NCBI GenBank assembly: GCA_002633025.1
Contig: NMRB01003010.1
Coordinates: 1 to 64,000, forward strand
Length of the DNA stretch: 64,000 nucleotides
Reading direction: 5' to 3'
DNA from: Notospermus geniculatus
Lineage: Eukaryota; Nemertea; Pilidiophora; Heteronemertea; Lineidae
Positions 25,040 through 36,615 of the stretch are shown here, piece after piece (position 1 is the stretch's first letter; each line of letters starts with the position of its first letter). The notes beneath the pieces were generated by a model. The model made no database searches, was not told the DNA's origin, and saw only the letters and a list, made by a program, of their open reading frames with translations. A program made the position numbers and the translations under genes.

Positions 25040-25837
25040 CATTACACCCCTCAACCAGCTCTTCCTCGAATTCTGGTGGTATCTGTGCATCGTCCATGAT
25101 ATTTGGTGTGACACCACTAAAATCCAAAGAGCCCAGACATCCTTGATAACCACGCCGTGATGCTACAAGATTTGGCAAGGAATCATAATTCTCCTTTTCC
25201 ACACCTCCTACATATAGTGGTCCATCCAAATCAAAGTGAACATTGTTACGGTCTTCTTTACTTGTGAATTTCGCTGATGTCCCATCAACTTTTAAAACTT
25301 GTTTTTCTAAATTTGGTCGGAGGATGGCAACATCATGCCACAAGTTATCATTCAATGGTTTCTTTGTATCAGACGTCAGAAGACGAGTCCCGCTTCCAGT
25401 GTTGAAAATATAATGAAGTTTGCTGTCCACCATTTCGATGGCAATGAAATCATAGCCCTTACCTGCACTGTAGAACAAAAGGCCATTTTCATCAGTTGTT
25501 TTGAATTGGAAGTAGAGAGAAAAGGTTGCATAGATGTTTAAAGGGCTAAGTAAAGCATATGCTTCTCCGGACTTAAAAGTCACTGGCATTTGCACCAATT
25601 TTCCAGTCTCACCAAACTTTGCTGTAATCTCAATGTTCTTGTATATTCCAGCTTTTGCCATCTCAAAGAAATGGTTACCATTGAATATAAACTGTTGCAT
25701 GTATCCCAAAAATGGTGAATATTTTTTCTTCGATTTCTCCCCCTTGTCATCTTTGTCTTTCTTTTTGTCTTTGATGTTTATTTTTCCGACCTTGATGTCT
25801 TTGAACTCCAGGAGTCGTGAATCACCTGTCATGTCCT
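25040..25837 (-). CDS. NRXN: Alpha-neurexin internal exon: end of LNS4 and complete LNS5 (LamG) domain
   Basis: Neurexins are presynaptic adhesion receptors whose extracellular LNS/LamG domains bind postsynaptic partners. This exon encodes 265 complete codons. The first ~40 residues finish one LNS domain: a LEFKDIKVG strand, a Lys/Asp-rich loop of about 17 residues, then the closing motif FLGYMQQFIFNG. A linker with KFGETGKL leads to a full LNS domain that starts at PVTFKSGEAYALL and contains FSLYFQFKTTDENGLLFYS, DFIAIEMVDSKLHYIFNTGSG, PLNDNLWHDVAI, GPLYVGGV, GYQGCLGSLDF and a terminal EGCNG. The two cysteines fit the usual C-terminal LNS disulfide. Order and linker match LNS4-LNS5 of alpha-neurexins, recalled from the family. 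The exon starts after an AG at 25838-25839 and ends before GTAAGT at 25039-25034. It begins with two bases completing a codon and ends with one base of a glycine codon, so both introns are phase 1. Open-frame sequence outside these borders is intron. The charged loop is longer than in vertebrate proteins I recall. Confidence 0.93.
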
Positions 25838-25856
25838 CTGAAAAAGTAAGAAAATC
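25838..25856 (-). other. 3' splice site (acceptor) of the neurexin exon
   Basis: On the minus strand a pyrimidine-rich tract (tttcttactttttcag) ends in AG at 25839-25838, immediately before the first exon bases AGGACATGACAGG. Its position agrees with the point where neurexin similarity begins, and it sets phase 1. Confidence 0.85.
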
Positions 25857-26528
25857 AGATGAGGTTTGGAGAGAATAAGTAGGAAACCAGCCATCATCAA
25901 TCATAAAACAATTTTCTAAATTCAATAATTTAACAGATACTTATACATTCTGTATTATGAACAGCAACTGACACATGGTTTATGTTGTAAAGGTCATCCA
26001 GGCAAGATTATAACAAAGAACCAAATTAACTTTTCTTCTCCTACAACATGGTATGATATTTTCTCAACATAACCTTATCTTGGTACTTTGCACAAAGATA
26101 TTTCAACACTGACATGACTGAATAGCAATTCTTTGAATAGCAATTTTTAACTTGAGATGCATTTTCACATGTTTTACTTGTCAACTGGTGATTATGTCAC
26201 AGGAGAGTCTAGAAGAGACTAGCACAGAACTCACTAATATGCAGCATGTGTTGATAGTGACACTAACAGCACCAAGTTACAAAAGAATGGCACAGGTTAG
26301 AACAGATTGTGTGTACATTATGGTGCAGCAGACAGTTCACCTTTGAAAGGAAGATACGTTTAGTGTGATCTACGAGAGATGGAAAGAACTTGATGAGTGA
26401 TGGTGAACATTAGAAGAGAATCAAAGGAAGAAGCATGTCATATGTCTAACAGTAGTTGGCCTACAGAAGATGTCTGAAACTTGAAAACCTTCCCTTTGGT
26501 AGCCAGCAAGGAGAAGCAATCTGACTAA
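25857..26528 (-). other. Presumed neurexin intron, upstream side
   Basis: AT-rich sequence with no recognisable exon. The rest of LNS4, expected upstream on the minus strand, is not seen here. Confidence 0.5.
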
Positions 26529-26583
26529 AAGCATGTTGCAAAAGAATGGTAATATCATATTACCATTCTTTTGCAACATGCTT
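26529..26583. repeat. Perfect 55-nt palindrome (27-bp arms, single-base centre)
   Basis: AAGCATGTTGCAAAAGAATG continues to GGTAATAT; a single C follows, then the exact inverse sequence ends at 26583. All 27 pairs match. No terminal motif or flanking duplication typical of the other foldbacks was seen. Confidence 0.97.
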
Positions 26584-27847
26584 GTCAGAACAAATGGTAG
26601 TGTGTTTGTCACTTCAGAACAAAGACTTGTTGCAAAACTGCCAACAACTTTCTTTGAGGATGGATCATGAGGATTATTATGTAATGAAGGAAAAATATGA
26701 ACAGAGACTGCCAATAAGAACAGCTCTGCAGATTTTAGCCACAGTATGGTTTCATCTTTCTGCTTAATTCTGTTATGTGCATTCAAAATTTCGCTGTGTC
26801 GGCATTTCTGATGACGATAAAGCATCAGGTAAATCAATAAGTACAACAATGAAGATGGCAGGGCACTGGCACATAGTCTGTCTGCTATCTACCAGAGGGG
26901 TTTTCAAGCAACAGAAAGAACCGTCAATATGTGATGTAAGTAAATCTTTAACACACATTTGAATTGAGAAAAATATGATTTTTTGTCAAAATGGAGTTCT
27001 TCTTCAGATATTACCAAAATCAACTCAAAATCATGCACCGCCTGAAGAAGGAATATCACACCATCACATGTCTTATGTAGGGAAGATGGTGTCACCCATC
27101 ATTTTGGAAAATACCAATAATTTTCATTGTGTGTTCTATAAAGTTGTTTGGGCTCCTGATGAACTTGGGGACAGATTTAGGTCAGATGCGTTCCTAAGGC
27201 ACGATGGTTCACCACTGAACAGAGCGGGTATGTTTCGTTTCATCATTGATTTGTGCCAAGAAGAGAAACGGCTTAAGTTTCTCTGACCCAAATCCAGATC
27301 CCCAACCATCGCATAAGCTACATCGTTGGCGGTACAAAAATCAATTTACAGTGTAGTTTTCTTAAGGTTTAGGCATGGATGCATGAATTCTACAACTGGA
27401 ACTTGGCAATTAGCATAAACGAACACTGTCATGCATGCATGGAGATGGTACTGCATAGCATTGTGCATTGACTATAGCTGACAACAGTGCGGTAACTCCT
27501 AACTAACTGAAACTAGACTCAACAGCAAGACAAGCAGTGCTGAAATGGAAGTTAGGTGAATGGTTTTGATTAATTATGAAGTAATAGGGATGGAAGTAGG
27601 GAGCAGAACTGAAAGAGACGATTGTAAGTCTGGGTATCAATGTTCATGGCCAAAGCATGCTAAAGCATCTATTTTAGTCAGATTGTGGAGAAGTAGAATT
27701 CTCATAGTAATAGGCTACTAGTAAAGTCATCCTTAAGGTAATCTTACAGCCTTATCATCGCTACTAAAGGAATGCAAGAACTGGGGTTAATCACGGTGGT
27801 CATACTGGTTTAATTACGGTTCTGGGTGTCATCATTACGTACACATA
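26584..27847. other. Unannotated stretch
   Basis: A 103-codon plus-strand frame at 26975-27286 has no recognisable domain. Nothing else was seen. Confidence 0.45.
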
Positions 27848-28052
27848 TGGGCCGTATTCTAGAACCATCCTTAACTCTAAGGTTTACCTTTAGCTATTGT
27901 TTGCAGGGCAGAATACAAGCTTAAAGTGGACCTTAGAGTGAAGGAGCCTTCTAGAATATGGACCATAGGTTTTTTTTGCAGGGCAGAATACAAGCTTAAA
28001 GTGGACCTTAGAGTGAAGGAGCCTTCTAGCATATGGACCATAGGTTTTTATT
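27848..28052. mobile_element. Foldback element with its right arm duplicated in tandem
   Basis: The left arm GGGCCGTATTCTAGAAC and following CTTAACTCTAAGGT pairs with the right arm ACCTTAGAGTGAAGGAGC and TTCTAGAATATGGACC. The right arm (gcagggcagaatacaagctt onward) occurs at 27903 and again at 27978, a 75-bp tandem duplication with few differences. The 151-codon ORF at 27926-28381 starts inside this duplication and is not a credible gene. Confidence 0.85.
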
Positions 28053-31000
28053 GTGGGCGTATAAACTGCAAAATCTCACCACTATTAGGGTGCCTACACA
28101 AGCACAGGCCCTATGTCTGCCACCCCTTTTACACTAAAGCTTCAACACAGGACCCAACGTCCACGCCCCTTTTCCACAAAAGCTCAATAGCTACATTTTC
28201 ACACATTTGCGTCCACGACCTTGAAGTGTCAACTGTGCATCACCGATCCAAGAAAAAAGGCAACAAAAGAACATATCTGCCACCTAAAAAACACAGTCCC
28301 GAGGCCAACTCGAAGAAAACATCCTGGGAGAAAGAAGACACTCTAGGAGAAAACAGACGATTACCAATATCAATTTCATAATCTGCCATGAACAGCTCTG
28401 CAATGAAGCGTTTCAGTTTACCAGCCTGTATTGGCAAGTCCCTAAGGCCCTTTCAACTTCTTTGAAGCAGTCAGAAGTAACGTTTCTTAGACAACTTAAG
28501 CTGATGTCAGTATTATTATACTCTGAGGAATCAACAATAGCAGGGACCTCAGGGGCGGTCTTGGGGGGGGGGGGCTGGAACCAGACGGTGGGTACAGATT
28601 TTTGATGATGCCTATTATCAGTGTCTGAGTAGCATTGATCCCATAATCGAGACAGTATGGCAGGAGTGAGTCTCAATTTATCAGCGATCGAGGTGTTTTT
28701 TTCAGCCTTTTAGGACATCAAAGATGTGAATGTCACACAGTAATCCTACCAAAAAAACACATCAAGGCGATCATCTGCCCATACACCGTCACTGTAGAGT
28801 TTTTCAGGCATATCCAGCCATAAATGTCATCCTTCAATGGCCGGGTATTGAGTGAATAGATGTCAATAAAACACAAGCCTAATCACTGTAGCTGGATCGA
28901 TAACACGTCAATATTCAGCCGTGAAGGAGAGAGGCATAGAGCAAGGAGGTAGATTAATGGATTACTCTAGACAACATATTCATCGTTCTTCTTTATAAGA
29001 TGAAGAACCTCTCTCTCTTCCTAATAATGACTACCATGTGAGGCCACGTGCAGGCAAAACATACGAATCCCTGGATACCTAAATCCTTTGGGAAGGAATC
29101 CACTGGACAACCTTGACTGCCGTTAGCAGGCAGTGACCCAGGGAAGACAATTTAAAGGGACAATGGGGTTGTAGCCATTCTTTTTCTACCATTTGATGGC
29201 GCTGTGACCGTATCAACTTTTCCACTGTGACGTTGTACGGAACGTCAACGATCACACTACCGTGACGTTGTGGCTTCATGCTCGCACCTCGTATTGCCAC
29301 GGAGATGACGTCCTGAAGACAATGAAAAGGCCCGATACGGTTGCAGCGACATCTTTCCATGGAGAAGTGGCAATGACTTCATTGGCAGTTATCCACTGTT
29401 GCAGCAGGTAGCACCAACACCAGAGAATCTAACGGCTACAGTTGTGTGCACTAATGCACTTTCGCACTACAAGGTTGTACCATAAGGTTATCACTCTACG
29501 TACAGCAACTTCAATGTCTGCCAGGGTACTCCCGATTAATGACTGTTTTTCTTAAGTTGACAGTGTATTTTGTTTTTACTTTATCTCTTGTGATGTATCA
29601 AGCCATGGAATGTTTCAGACTAACACAGATTGGAAACTCGAGATAGACATGAACACTGCACTCAGTGGCAAGTTTCGCCAAGTACACGTACCACACAATG
29701 CAACTAAAATTACAAAGCCTGTTTCCGCTATTGGATATTTTTGCAATCTTCGCCGCAAGCAAGAATCAAAGGTCTCTTATTGTTTCACCAATACCAGTTA
29801 ACTCTTCCAAACAATGGAGGGACAGTAGCTATGCATCCCACAAAATCATTATTTCCTTGTGTAGCGTTCTGTAGAAGTATCGTTCTTCATTCAGAATCAA
29901 GTGTTTTTAGATATTCTCCGCTGCATCTCATGTGAGAACATACAGCAGTTGGCGATGGTGTAAATAGGAAGCCGTGAAGGCAGAACCGGGGACAGAGGAA
30001 TCAATACAACATGTAACATTCCTCAAATTATCCATGGAAACTTAAGAATAGTGACTTGGATGCAGTGTAGCATACCAATTACTGCGTCTCTTGTATGTCG
30101 ATATTCCTACCAGAATGATGGTCAGCTCTTTTTAAAGGTACGGTACACAGAGAGCGATACATCGTTGCTGTTTACAATGGTATCAAGTAAGTCCACATCA
30201 GACTTTTTACTGAAACCACTCCATTTGTAGTTTTATATGCATTCAGATGCATTAAAACTACTGCTGACACTCTGCATCTCATTTTGCTGTGTCGGTAAAC
30301 AATAGAAGCGATTTTCACGATGAAACCAGATGGACGCGAGTTTTATTGTGGTGAACTTTGACTTGGCATATATGCAGAGCAACTCAGTCTCTCCACACAC
30401 AAGCATCAACTGTTTTTTTAGAAGAAGTCACCAAGTGCACCCTTGGAAAGAAATAACGCTCGGTACAATCCAAAGCTTGGGCTAGTAGAAAGGCGATGCT
30501 GCAAAGAGCAGTGAACAAAATGCTTATGAAAATTTGAGGTTGATAAGGTGATGGAAGGAGAATCTCTGGACAGCAATGCATCTTTAACTGACAATGGCCC
30601 AAGTACAGTGAAAAGATCTATCCGATATCAAGTGTTCTCCAGAAACCAGAGAAGTGGCTTGTGGACGTGGACTCCCCACATTGGGTGAATACTGATGAAG
30701 AAATAAAAACATGAGAACAACTTGTACTGGTTCACACATCAATATTTCCAGTTAACAACAACTTCAGTTGCTTATTACTCAGAACCACGGCCCTTCCCAG
30801 CAGAGCTGGCCATATGCAATATGAGATACATAAAGGAGATGATACTGCAAAACATCAATAGTTTTTTGTGCACGTAGATATTCCGGTGCATTCTGGCCAC
30901 TTTCTGCAGCATATTCCTGTTCATATGACCATTGCATTCGCTAAGACGCAAATTCCATGCCAGGATTAATTCTCGTCCCGCTCAACCACTTGGGAGAGAA

Positions 31001-31739
31001 ATTGGACGATGGCTAGCGACGATCGATAATGCCATGTGAGGGGAATTCGATCTCGTGCAAACTGGCGTGGGATAGGAACTGCTCACCGAGGCAGCAAGAT
31101 TAGGAGAGAGTCCACAAATCAGGGTGTTATTAGATGAGCGTAATGATGCATCATATTACACAGAGTACACTTTATATATTGCTTCTTGTGCTCAATCGAT
31201 GAAGGGCTTAAGATGAACAAAATGTCTTCTATAATGTATATCTATCTTCCATTTCAGACTAATTATTTCCAGAGTAGAAAAGAGGAATTTGAAGGACATT
31301 TTTTATTCAATATACACACTCAGAACAAATTGGTTGTTGTGTTTTTTCAGTTTTAGTGCGAAGGACTTCCAGCAATGTACACGTCAGCATGCCATCTTTC
31401 TTGTTAATTCATACACAACGAACTCAGCTGGAAACAACGATGTGAATAATAAGACTGCAGCTAAATAATGAGGCATCTGGTAATTGGAACGCAGGGTATG
31501 ATTAATACGTCCAGAAATAATTTGAAAAAAAACGATGTAGCGGAACCTGGAAATATATTGGCCCAGAGCAATAGGACATTGGTTCAAGTTAGGGAATACA
31601 CTTCCCAGTTTTTTTACCAAGGTTTGATGGAAGCAATCCTTAGGCCTGCTCATTCAGAAATGTGACCTCCCTCAAAGAAATGGGAAAAACAAGAGCAACG
31701 CAAAGCATGTGCAAATCCTACTGAATGAAAGTTGCCTTC
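28053..31739. other. Unannotated stretch
   Basis: Contains a G run near 28565 preceded by CAGGGGCGG, possibly one end of a CAGGG-type MITE. Several 60-93-codon frames occur without recognisable motifs. Confidence 0.45.
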
Positions 31740-32067
31740 ATTGAAATTTTGCAAGCCGGAAGGGATACTCGAGTCAAAAGTCAGAGGGTCAATGTCAAAG
31801 GTACCATCTCGACGGGTATAGATAGTGCGCAACACACATTTGACTGCTCACACACCTTCCCTGAAATTACCGTTGCAAAGTTACAGGCCAGAAGGGATAT
31901 TTGTGTCAAAGGTCACAGGGTCAAGGTCAAAGGTCACATCACGACGGTTGCAGTGCGCGACACACCTTTGACTGCTCACAAACTTCCCTGGAAATACTGA
32001 CCCGAAATCTGCCTTCGTTGCAAAGTTATAGGCCCGGATGGACTGACTGACTGACGGACGGACGCAT
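31740..32067. repeat. Interspersed repeat: two tandem ~125-bp units rich in AGGTCA half-sites
   Basis: Two divergent copies (about 31740-31860 and 31861-31993) share AAGGGATA, GTCAAA-GTCA-AGGGTCAA-GTCAAAGGT, CGACGG and TTTGACTGCTCACA. A third partial copy leads into a GACTGACTGACTGACGGACGG tail (32041-32067). The second copy contains AGGTCAAAGGTCA at 31924-31936 and TCAAGGTCA just before it. Confidence 0.85.
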
Positions 32068-32940
32068 AGGGGTTTCTCTACATCCCTACTGAACTTTCGT
32101 TCGGTGGGATAATAATACTGAAAGTAATGGTATTGCCAAGAAGCATACCATACCAAGCCTTGGAATAATATCCTGCCCAGCGGCATAAGACCATTCATAA
32201 CTAAATTGAAATCAGAACGGCAATTTTATTCTTTAGTTATGATAGTCAAAACCATAGCTATCACTGTACCAGTCGTATTTGTGATTTACGAACACAATAG
32301 AAGAGTTTTGAATACCCTGCGCTTAGGTACAGACAAATCAATAGACTTCAAAGATTGGTAAGCAGATTCTTTTTCATAATCCCGGGTGCCATTCAAGTTG
32401 GCAAATATTGGTAAAAAGACATTTAATGTTACAGGATATAGTGTCGTGTTTGTAGAGTCTGAATCGTTTTTTGATTCAAATGATGAGCTAATCTGCATAG
32501 CATACAACTGAAATATCTAATCTCAACATTAATACCTTCTCACGTGTTTCAGCATTCATTCAGTTTCTGGGCCTGCTCTGCTGCTATCCCCATGATACAT
32601 GTATTTCAATTTAATACAATTCTTAATCCATGATGGTGAGTTACTGGATTTAACTAGTGTGCATATCAGTTAAAACTATGTTAAAACAATTCAGTTAAAA
32701 CTATGATGTCGAAAGCCAAACCAACGTTATTTGCCATTTACATGTAATTCTGAAACAACACCCTAAGCCCTAAATATACCTGAAGTAGCCCATTGAATTT
32801 CGAATTTTACACGTTCATCATCAAGTGTAGGACTCACTCAATGTATCTGAATGTTTTCAAATGAAAATTCAAGTAGGAACATGTTGAATTTCATCGATGA
32901 AATTGACTATTTTAGCGTAAATATTAACAGACCAAAGAGC
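32068..32940. other. Unannotated stretch
   Basis: A 14-bp segment CAGTTAAAACTATG occurs twice near 32667-32705. Nothing else was recognised. Confidence 0.45.
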
Positions 32941-33035
32941 AACGTCATTGATTCTGAATGACGTATCGCACATAACATCACGAACGATGCGCGACGTCAG
33001 TGACGTTTTCAACGTCGCAACGCATGCGCTTTTGT
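32941..33035. promoter_or_regulatory. Cluster of CRE/ATF-like ACGTCA motifs with an NRF1-like site
   Basis: Within 95 bp there are AACGTCATT, ATGACGTAT, GCGACGTCAGTGACGTT and AACGTCGC, followed by ACGCATGCGCT, which resembles an NRF1 site. The stretch is locally CpG-richer than its surroundings. No transcript start or coding exon is recognisable next to it, so promoter function is only an inference. Confidence 0.25.
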
Positions 33036-33364
33036 GTTAAAACTGAGTTGTTCCCCAGCGCCTCCTTTGGGCACTCCGGTTCCCCATTCTGGAATGTCTC
33101 CTTGGATGTACAATGTACATAGACAGGAGAGGATGAGCACGAGCCTTTGTTCCCCCATGGTTAGGTGGTGAAGAATATAAATTTGAATCCCCTGCCCACG
33201 TTACATATCAATAACACTTGAAAGCACTATAGTTTGGCTTGATTAGCCCAAAGTTTCAACATACATAAAGGCCACTGAAGAGGCAGGAGTAGAATGAAGA
33301 TGATGAAGGTGTTCTGGCATCAGTGTGTGGGGTACCAGATTAGATTATGTGTCCTTGTAGATAA

Positions 33365-33630
33365 AGCCTCTCTCACACGTGCGACAGTTGGCCTGCGATT
33401 GTAGTTTTTACGTTACGCAAACAATTGCAGAAATTATTGCAGAGTTGTCGTAGAAGTGTTGCTGAAGTATTGCAGAATTGTATGCGACAAGGTTTAATTT
33501 TTTTAACATTTCCAAAATTTCACGATTATACGTGACTGTCTGTGACAGTTTGTGTTAATTTGCGACAGTACACCTGCGATTGTCTATTGCAATTAAACGC
33601 AGACCAACTGCCGCACGTGTGAGAGAGGCT
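33365..33630. mobile_element. 266-bp MITE, TAA duplication (Harbinger-type)
   Basis: AGCCTCTCTCACACGTGCG and the following CAGTTGGCCTGCG at the left end are repeated inversely at the right end, about 34 bp with two or three mismatches. TAA precedes (33362-33364) and follows (33631-33633). The TWA duplication and ends starting AGC are shared with 48001-48334 and 63642-63818. Confidence 0.88.
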
Positions 33631-33633
33631 TAA

Positions 33634-34044
33634 GAAGCCGCAAACACATTGGCTTGGCCTGATGTGCAGAAGACAGTGTCGACCATCTGGCAGGTTGCCG
33701 ATACTTCTGAGGTAAGGAAGAATGAATTGATAACCCTCTGGTGCAGAAAGAATGTTAAGACAAGTGGGTCGTTGATGTGAATGTCGAAGTCTTGACAGGC
33801 TTTAATTAGTCTTCTGCCCTATGATTGATCAACTGAACTTTTCATTGTGGAATTAAAATGGAGTGTGACTCAACCATTTCAACCTGAATCATGACTAATG
33901 ATAAGGATTTTTTTATACAATATGGCAAATGATTCGCCCACCTAGTGCAATAGGAACCGCCCTTTTATTACTACAGGTCTGACCAACAGCTACTCAGCTC
34001 TATGACATAACAGATTAATTTTTTTTCAAAAAATTATTTCAGGA
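33634..34044. other. Unannotated stretch
   Basis: Nothing recognised. Confidence 0.5.
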
Positions 34045-34261
34045 GTGCAAGCCCCCACTTAGGGCGTTATAGCTACTCATCAAACAATATTGGGCGATAT
34101 TAACGATATGCAGGAGGAAACCGGAGCTCCGGAGAAAACCTACGACGTCGAGGAGAGATCGCCCTCTCTACCACATAAAGCCACTTGCACGACCGGGGAT
34201 TGAACCCGCGACCTCAGTGGTGGCAGGCGCCGATGTTTCCACTGCGCCACCCCGACACCCC
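34045..34261 (-). mobile_element. tRNA-derived SINE
   Basis: On the minus strand the head reads GGGGTGTCGGGGTGGCGCAG. An A-box-like GTGGCGCAGTGG lies at 34250-34239 and a B box GGGTTCAATCCCC at 34207-34195, the spacing of an RNA polymerase III promoter. Downstream comes CTCCGGTTTCCTCC, a body segment I recall from many marine invertebrate SINEs. The cloverleaf is degenerate, so it is not a working tRNA gene. The tail border is approximate. Confidence 0.85.
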
Positions 34262-35068
34262 AGATTAACTCAAACAGCTAGTCACGAGTATCGGGTACAC
34301 AAACAAGGAGACGAGAAAACTGATGCAAACAAATTTCTTTAAGCCTCATACAGCAGCGAGATTTTCACTTCAACCTATAGCCATCAGAAACATACTGAAT
34401 GCTTCAATTCTTCCATACCGCCCCAAGACAACAAATTGTTTTGAAGGCTGTCAAGAAAGCCGTGTAACAAGACATTAGGACTAACCTCAGGGTTACCGAG
34501 CATCAGAACAGTCAACCTAATGAAATGTAATAAAATGGTGTATTATCATCAGCAGAATGCTGAGAATGGAGATTTGACACCAACGAGCAATTACTATGAG
34601 GTAAATGACAGTTAAGATGAGATTGCCTGTTAAGTATTTTATATGAAATTGCTTGTTAGTTTCATTAAGTTTGAGGCATGCTGCTAGTCTTTATCGAGTT
34701 ACACTCCTTTAATGGTACGGTACATTGTCGTCATCAGTGTATTGTTACTGTCAGTCGCAGGGTTATGTGGAAACTCTAACGACAGCCAGAAACTTGGAAT
34801 TCCAGCTTCAAAAATCCATAAAGCAGCCAAGAAGAAAAGGCCATTGCAGAGAGCCGAGCCTTTCTTCTCCAGAGATGATGAAAAATTGACGAGGACATTT
34901 TCATGAAACCCACAAGGTTGGGTTGCGCAAGAGAAGACAAGGCCTACAGAAAGAAGAGAAGCAAACAAGGGAACATCCCTAAAGGCGCCTATACCCATGA
35001 GAAATTTTTCTCACTCGAGTTGGCTCTATTGCAACTCAACTAAACAGTTGTTTACATCATTGGTCTTA
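34262..35068. other. Unannotated stretch with a weak secreted-peptide-like frame
   Basis: A 64-codon plus-strand frame (34712-34906) starts with a signal-peptide-like hydrophobic segment. It is discussed as a finding, since nothing else supports it. Confidence 0.3.
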
Positions 35069-35070
35069 TA

Positions 35071-35338
35071 CAGTACCTGGCACAATTGACCTCCCTAAAT
35101 CCGCGTACCTTCCCCGTACGTGACGAGGAAGGTAGGCTTCAGTTCATCGCGTATGGTATGGGTACGTCACGCGTCTCTGTTGCGTGACGTCGGGTGAATG
35201 ACGTTACCTCTTCACTGCATGCCTTCCATGACGCTGCGCCACGTCCTCGGAAGATACGAGGGCGGTACGTGCATGACGCTGCATGTAGTACGCGGATGGT
35301 GCACGGCGCGGAAGGGAGGTCAATTGTGCAAGGTACTG
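35071..35338 (+). mobile_element. 268-bp TA-flanked MITE (Tc1/mariner-type), full copy
   Basis: The ends CAGTACCTGGCACAATTGAC and CTCCCT pair inversely with AGGGAGGTCAATTGTGC...AGGTACTG. TA lies at 35069-35070 and 35339-35340. A truncated inverse copy is at 3602-3784, and 52196-52430 has related ends. The overlapping frames at 35139-35484 are by-products. Confidence 0.92.
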
Positions 35339-35340
35339 TA

Positions 35341-36615
35341 AATGCAAGCCGTAAGGAAACAAACAATATTGAATTGCCCATTATAAGTCAACTCCTCCAC
35401 AAAAAAACTCCCCTATCGATAGGTGCCTTTAGCAGCCTCATTGACATCATGTACCAAGTTCAGTATCATTTACGTCATTTTTAATATTTGGTCTTGTACA
35501 AAGGGCCTTGAGTGAGAGTAGAAACTCTTATACATGTAAATCTGTACCAGGATTACAAGCTATTCAGGCAGGTTTACAACATAATAATGCAAGGATTGGG
35601 AACAATATTTATATGATCAAGTTGCTGCGACATCTGTCATTCAAACGTCCAAGTACAAACTTTCACAAAGGATTGGTTTAACGAACTTCACCATACAGGC
35701 ACCTTCAGGGAGGAGACCTCACCATACAGGCACCTCTTCAGGGAGGAGACCTCACCATACAGGCACCACCCCTCTTCAGGGAGGAGACTTCTCCATCCTG
35801 GTTTACTTGAAGGACATCAACGTTCAGTCCCAAATGTTCATTTCTAATCATTTTGACCTCAGTTACCATAAAACTTCTCCACAAAGGACAGGATGATTGT
35901 CAGTGCCAAACTTGTCCTTCATAGGGATGACAAAAGTATAACAATGCAATATTCGAAGGACTGTTCCCCGATTCTCAAAGCCTTTTTCTTCAATAGAAAA
36001 GAGACATTAAAATACAATAGTTGCAGTATGATATCCACAGAGCAAGTTATCATAATAGAATCAGAATAAATCCATGTACAACTGGTATTCTCTGGTAATA
36101 CAACACACCGCCTAGAGTCGTACGGTTCCAAAGTAAACAAGAAAAAAATCCCTCTGGCTCGCAATATTTCAAAGGATATGTGGATGATGTGACAAAGGTC
36201 TGTTTGCAGGCATGTAAAACCCCTCTGACTATTTCACAAAGCGTTCATAATGCGGATATGATTTGGTCATGTAGCTTGCCTCTTGAACATCCATAAATGG
36301 GCACATTGGATCGGAGAGAGAAATCGTCCAGGTGTCTTTTTGATTATTTATCAGATAACATTTTCCCCGGCATAAAAAGTGTGTCTCACGCAATGACGGA
36401 AGTATTCTGCAACAAATGGTAATGGCAATAGTGGCAACATCAAAAGTTCACCAATCCACCTTGGGGTATTTCATAATGAAGAATGAGAGTGGCCATTCAT
36501 GGCTTTTTAATGAATGGACACCATTGGTCACCAGTACCACATCACATGGTGCTGACCACAAAGCCGTGAAGTACCGCTTTGGCCACATCAAAAGTTGACC
36601 AAACCACTGCCCGTA
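35341..36615. other. Unannotated stretch with a short tandem repeat
   Basis: At 35690-35796 the segment ACCATACAGGCACC...TTCAGGGAGGAGAC occurs three times in tandem with units of ~32-42 bp. Nothing else was recognised. Confidence 0.6.

Noticed and set aside
26975-27286. 103-codon plus-strand frame near the neurexin exon
   Set aside because: No recognisable domain; it lies on the strand opposite to neurexin and has no splice support.
27926-28381. 151-codon plus-strand frame with a repeated block
   Set aside because: The repeated block is the tandemly duplicated arm of a foldback element.
34195-34250. Possible tRNA gene on the minus strand
   Set aside because: Degenerate cloverleaf joined to a SINE body.
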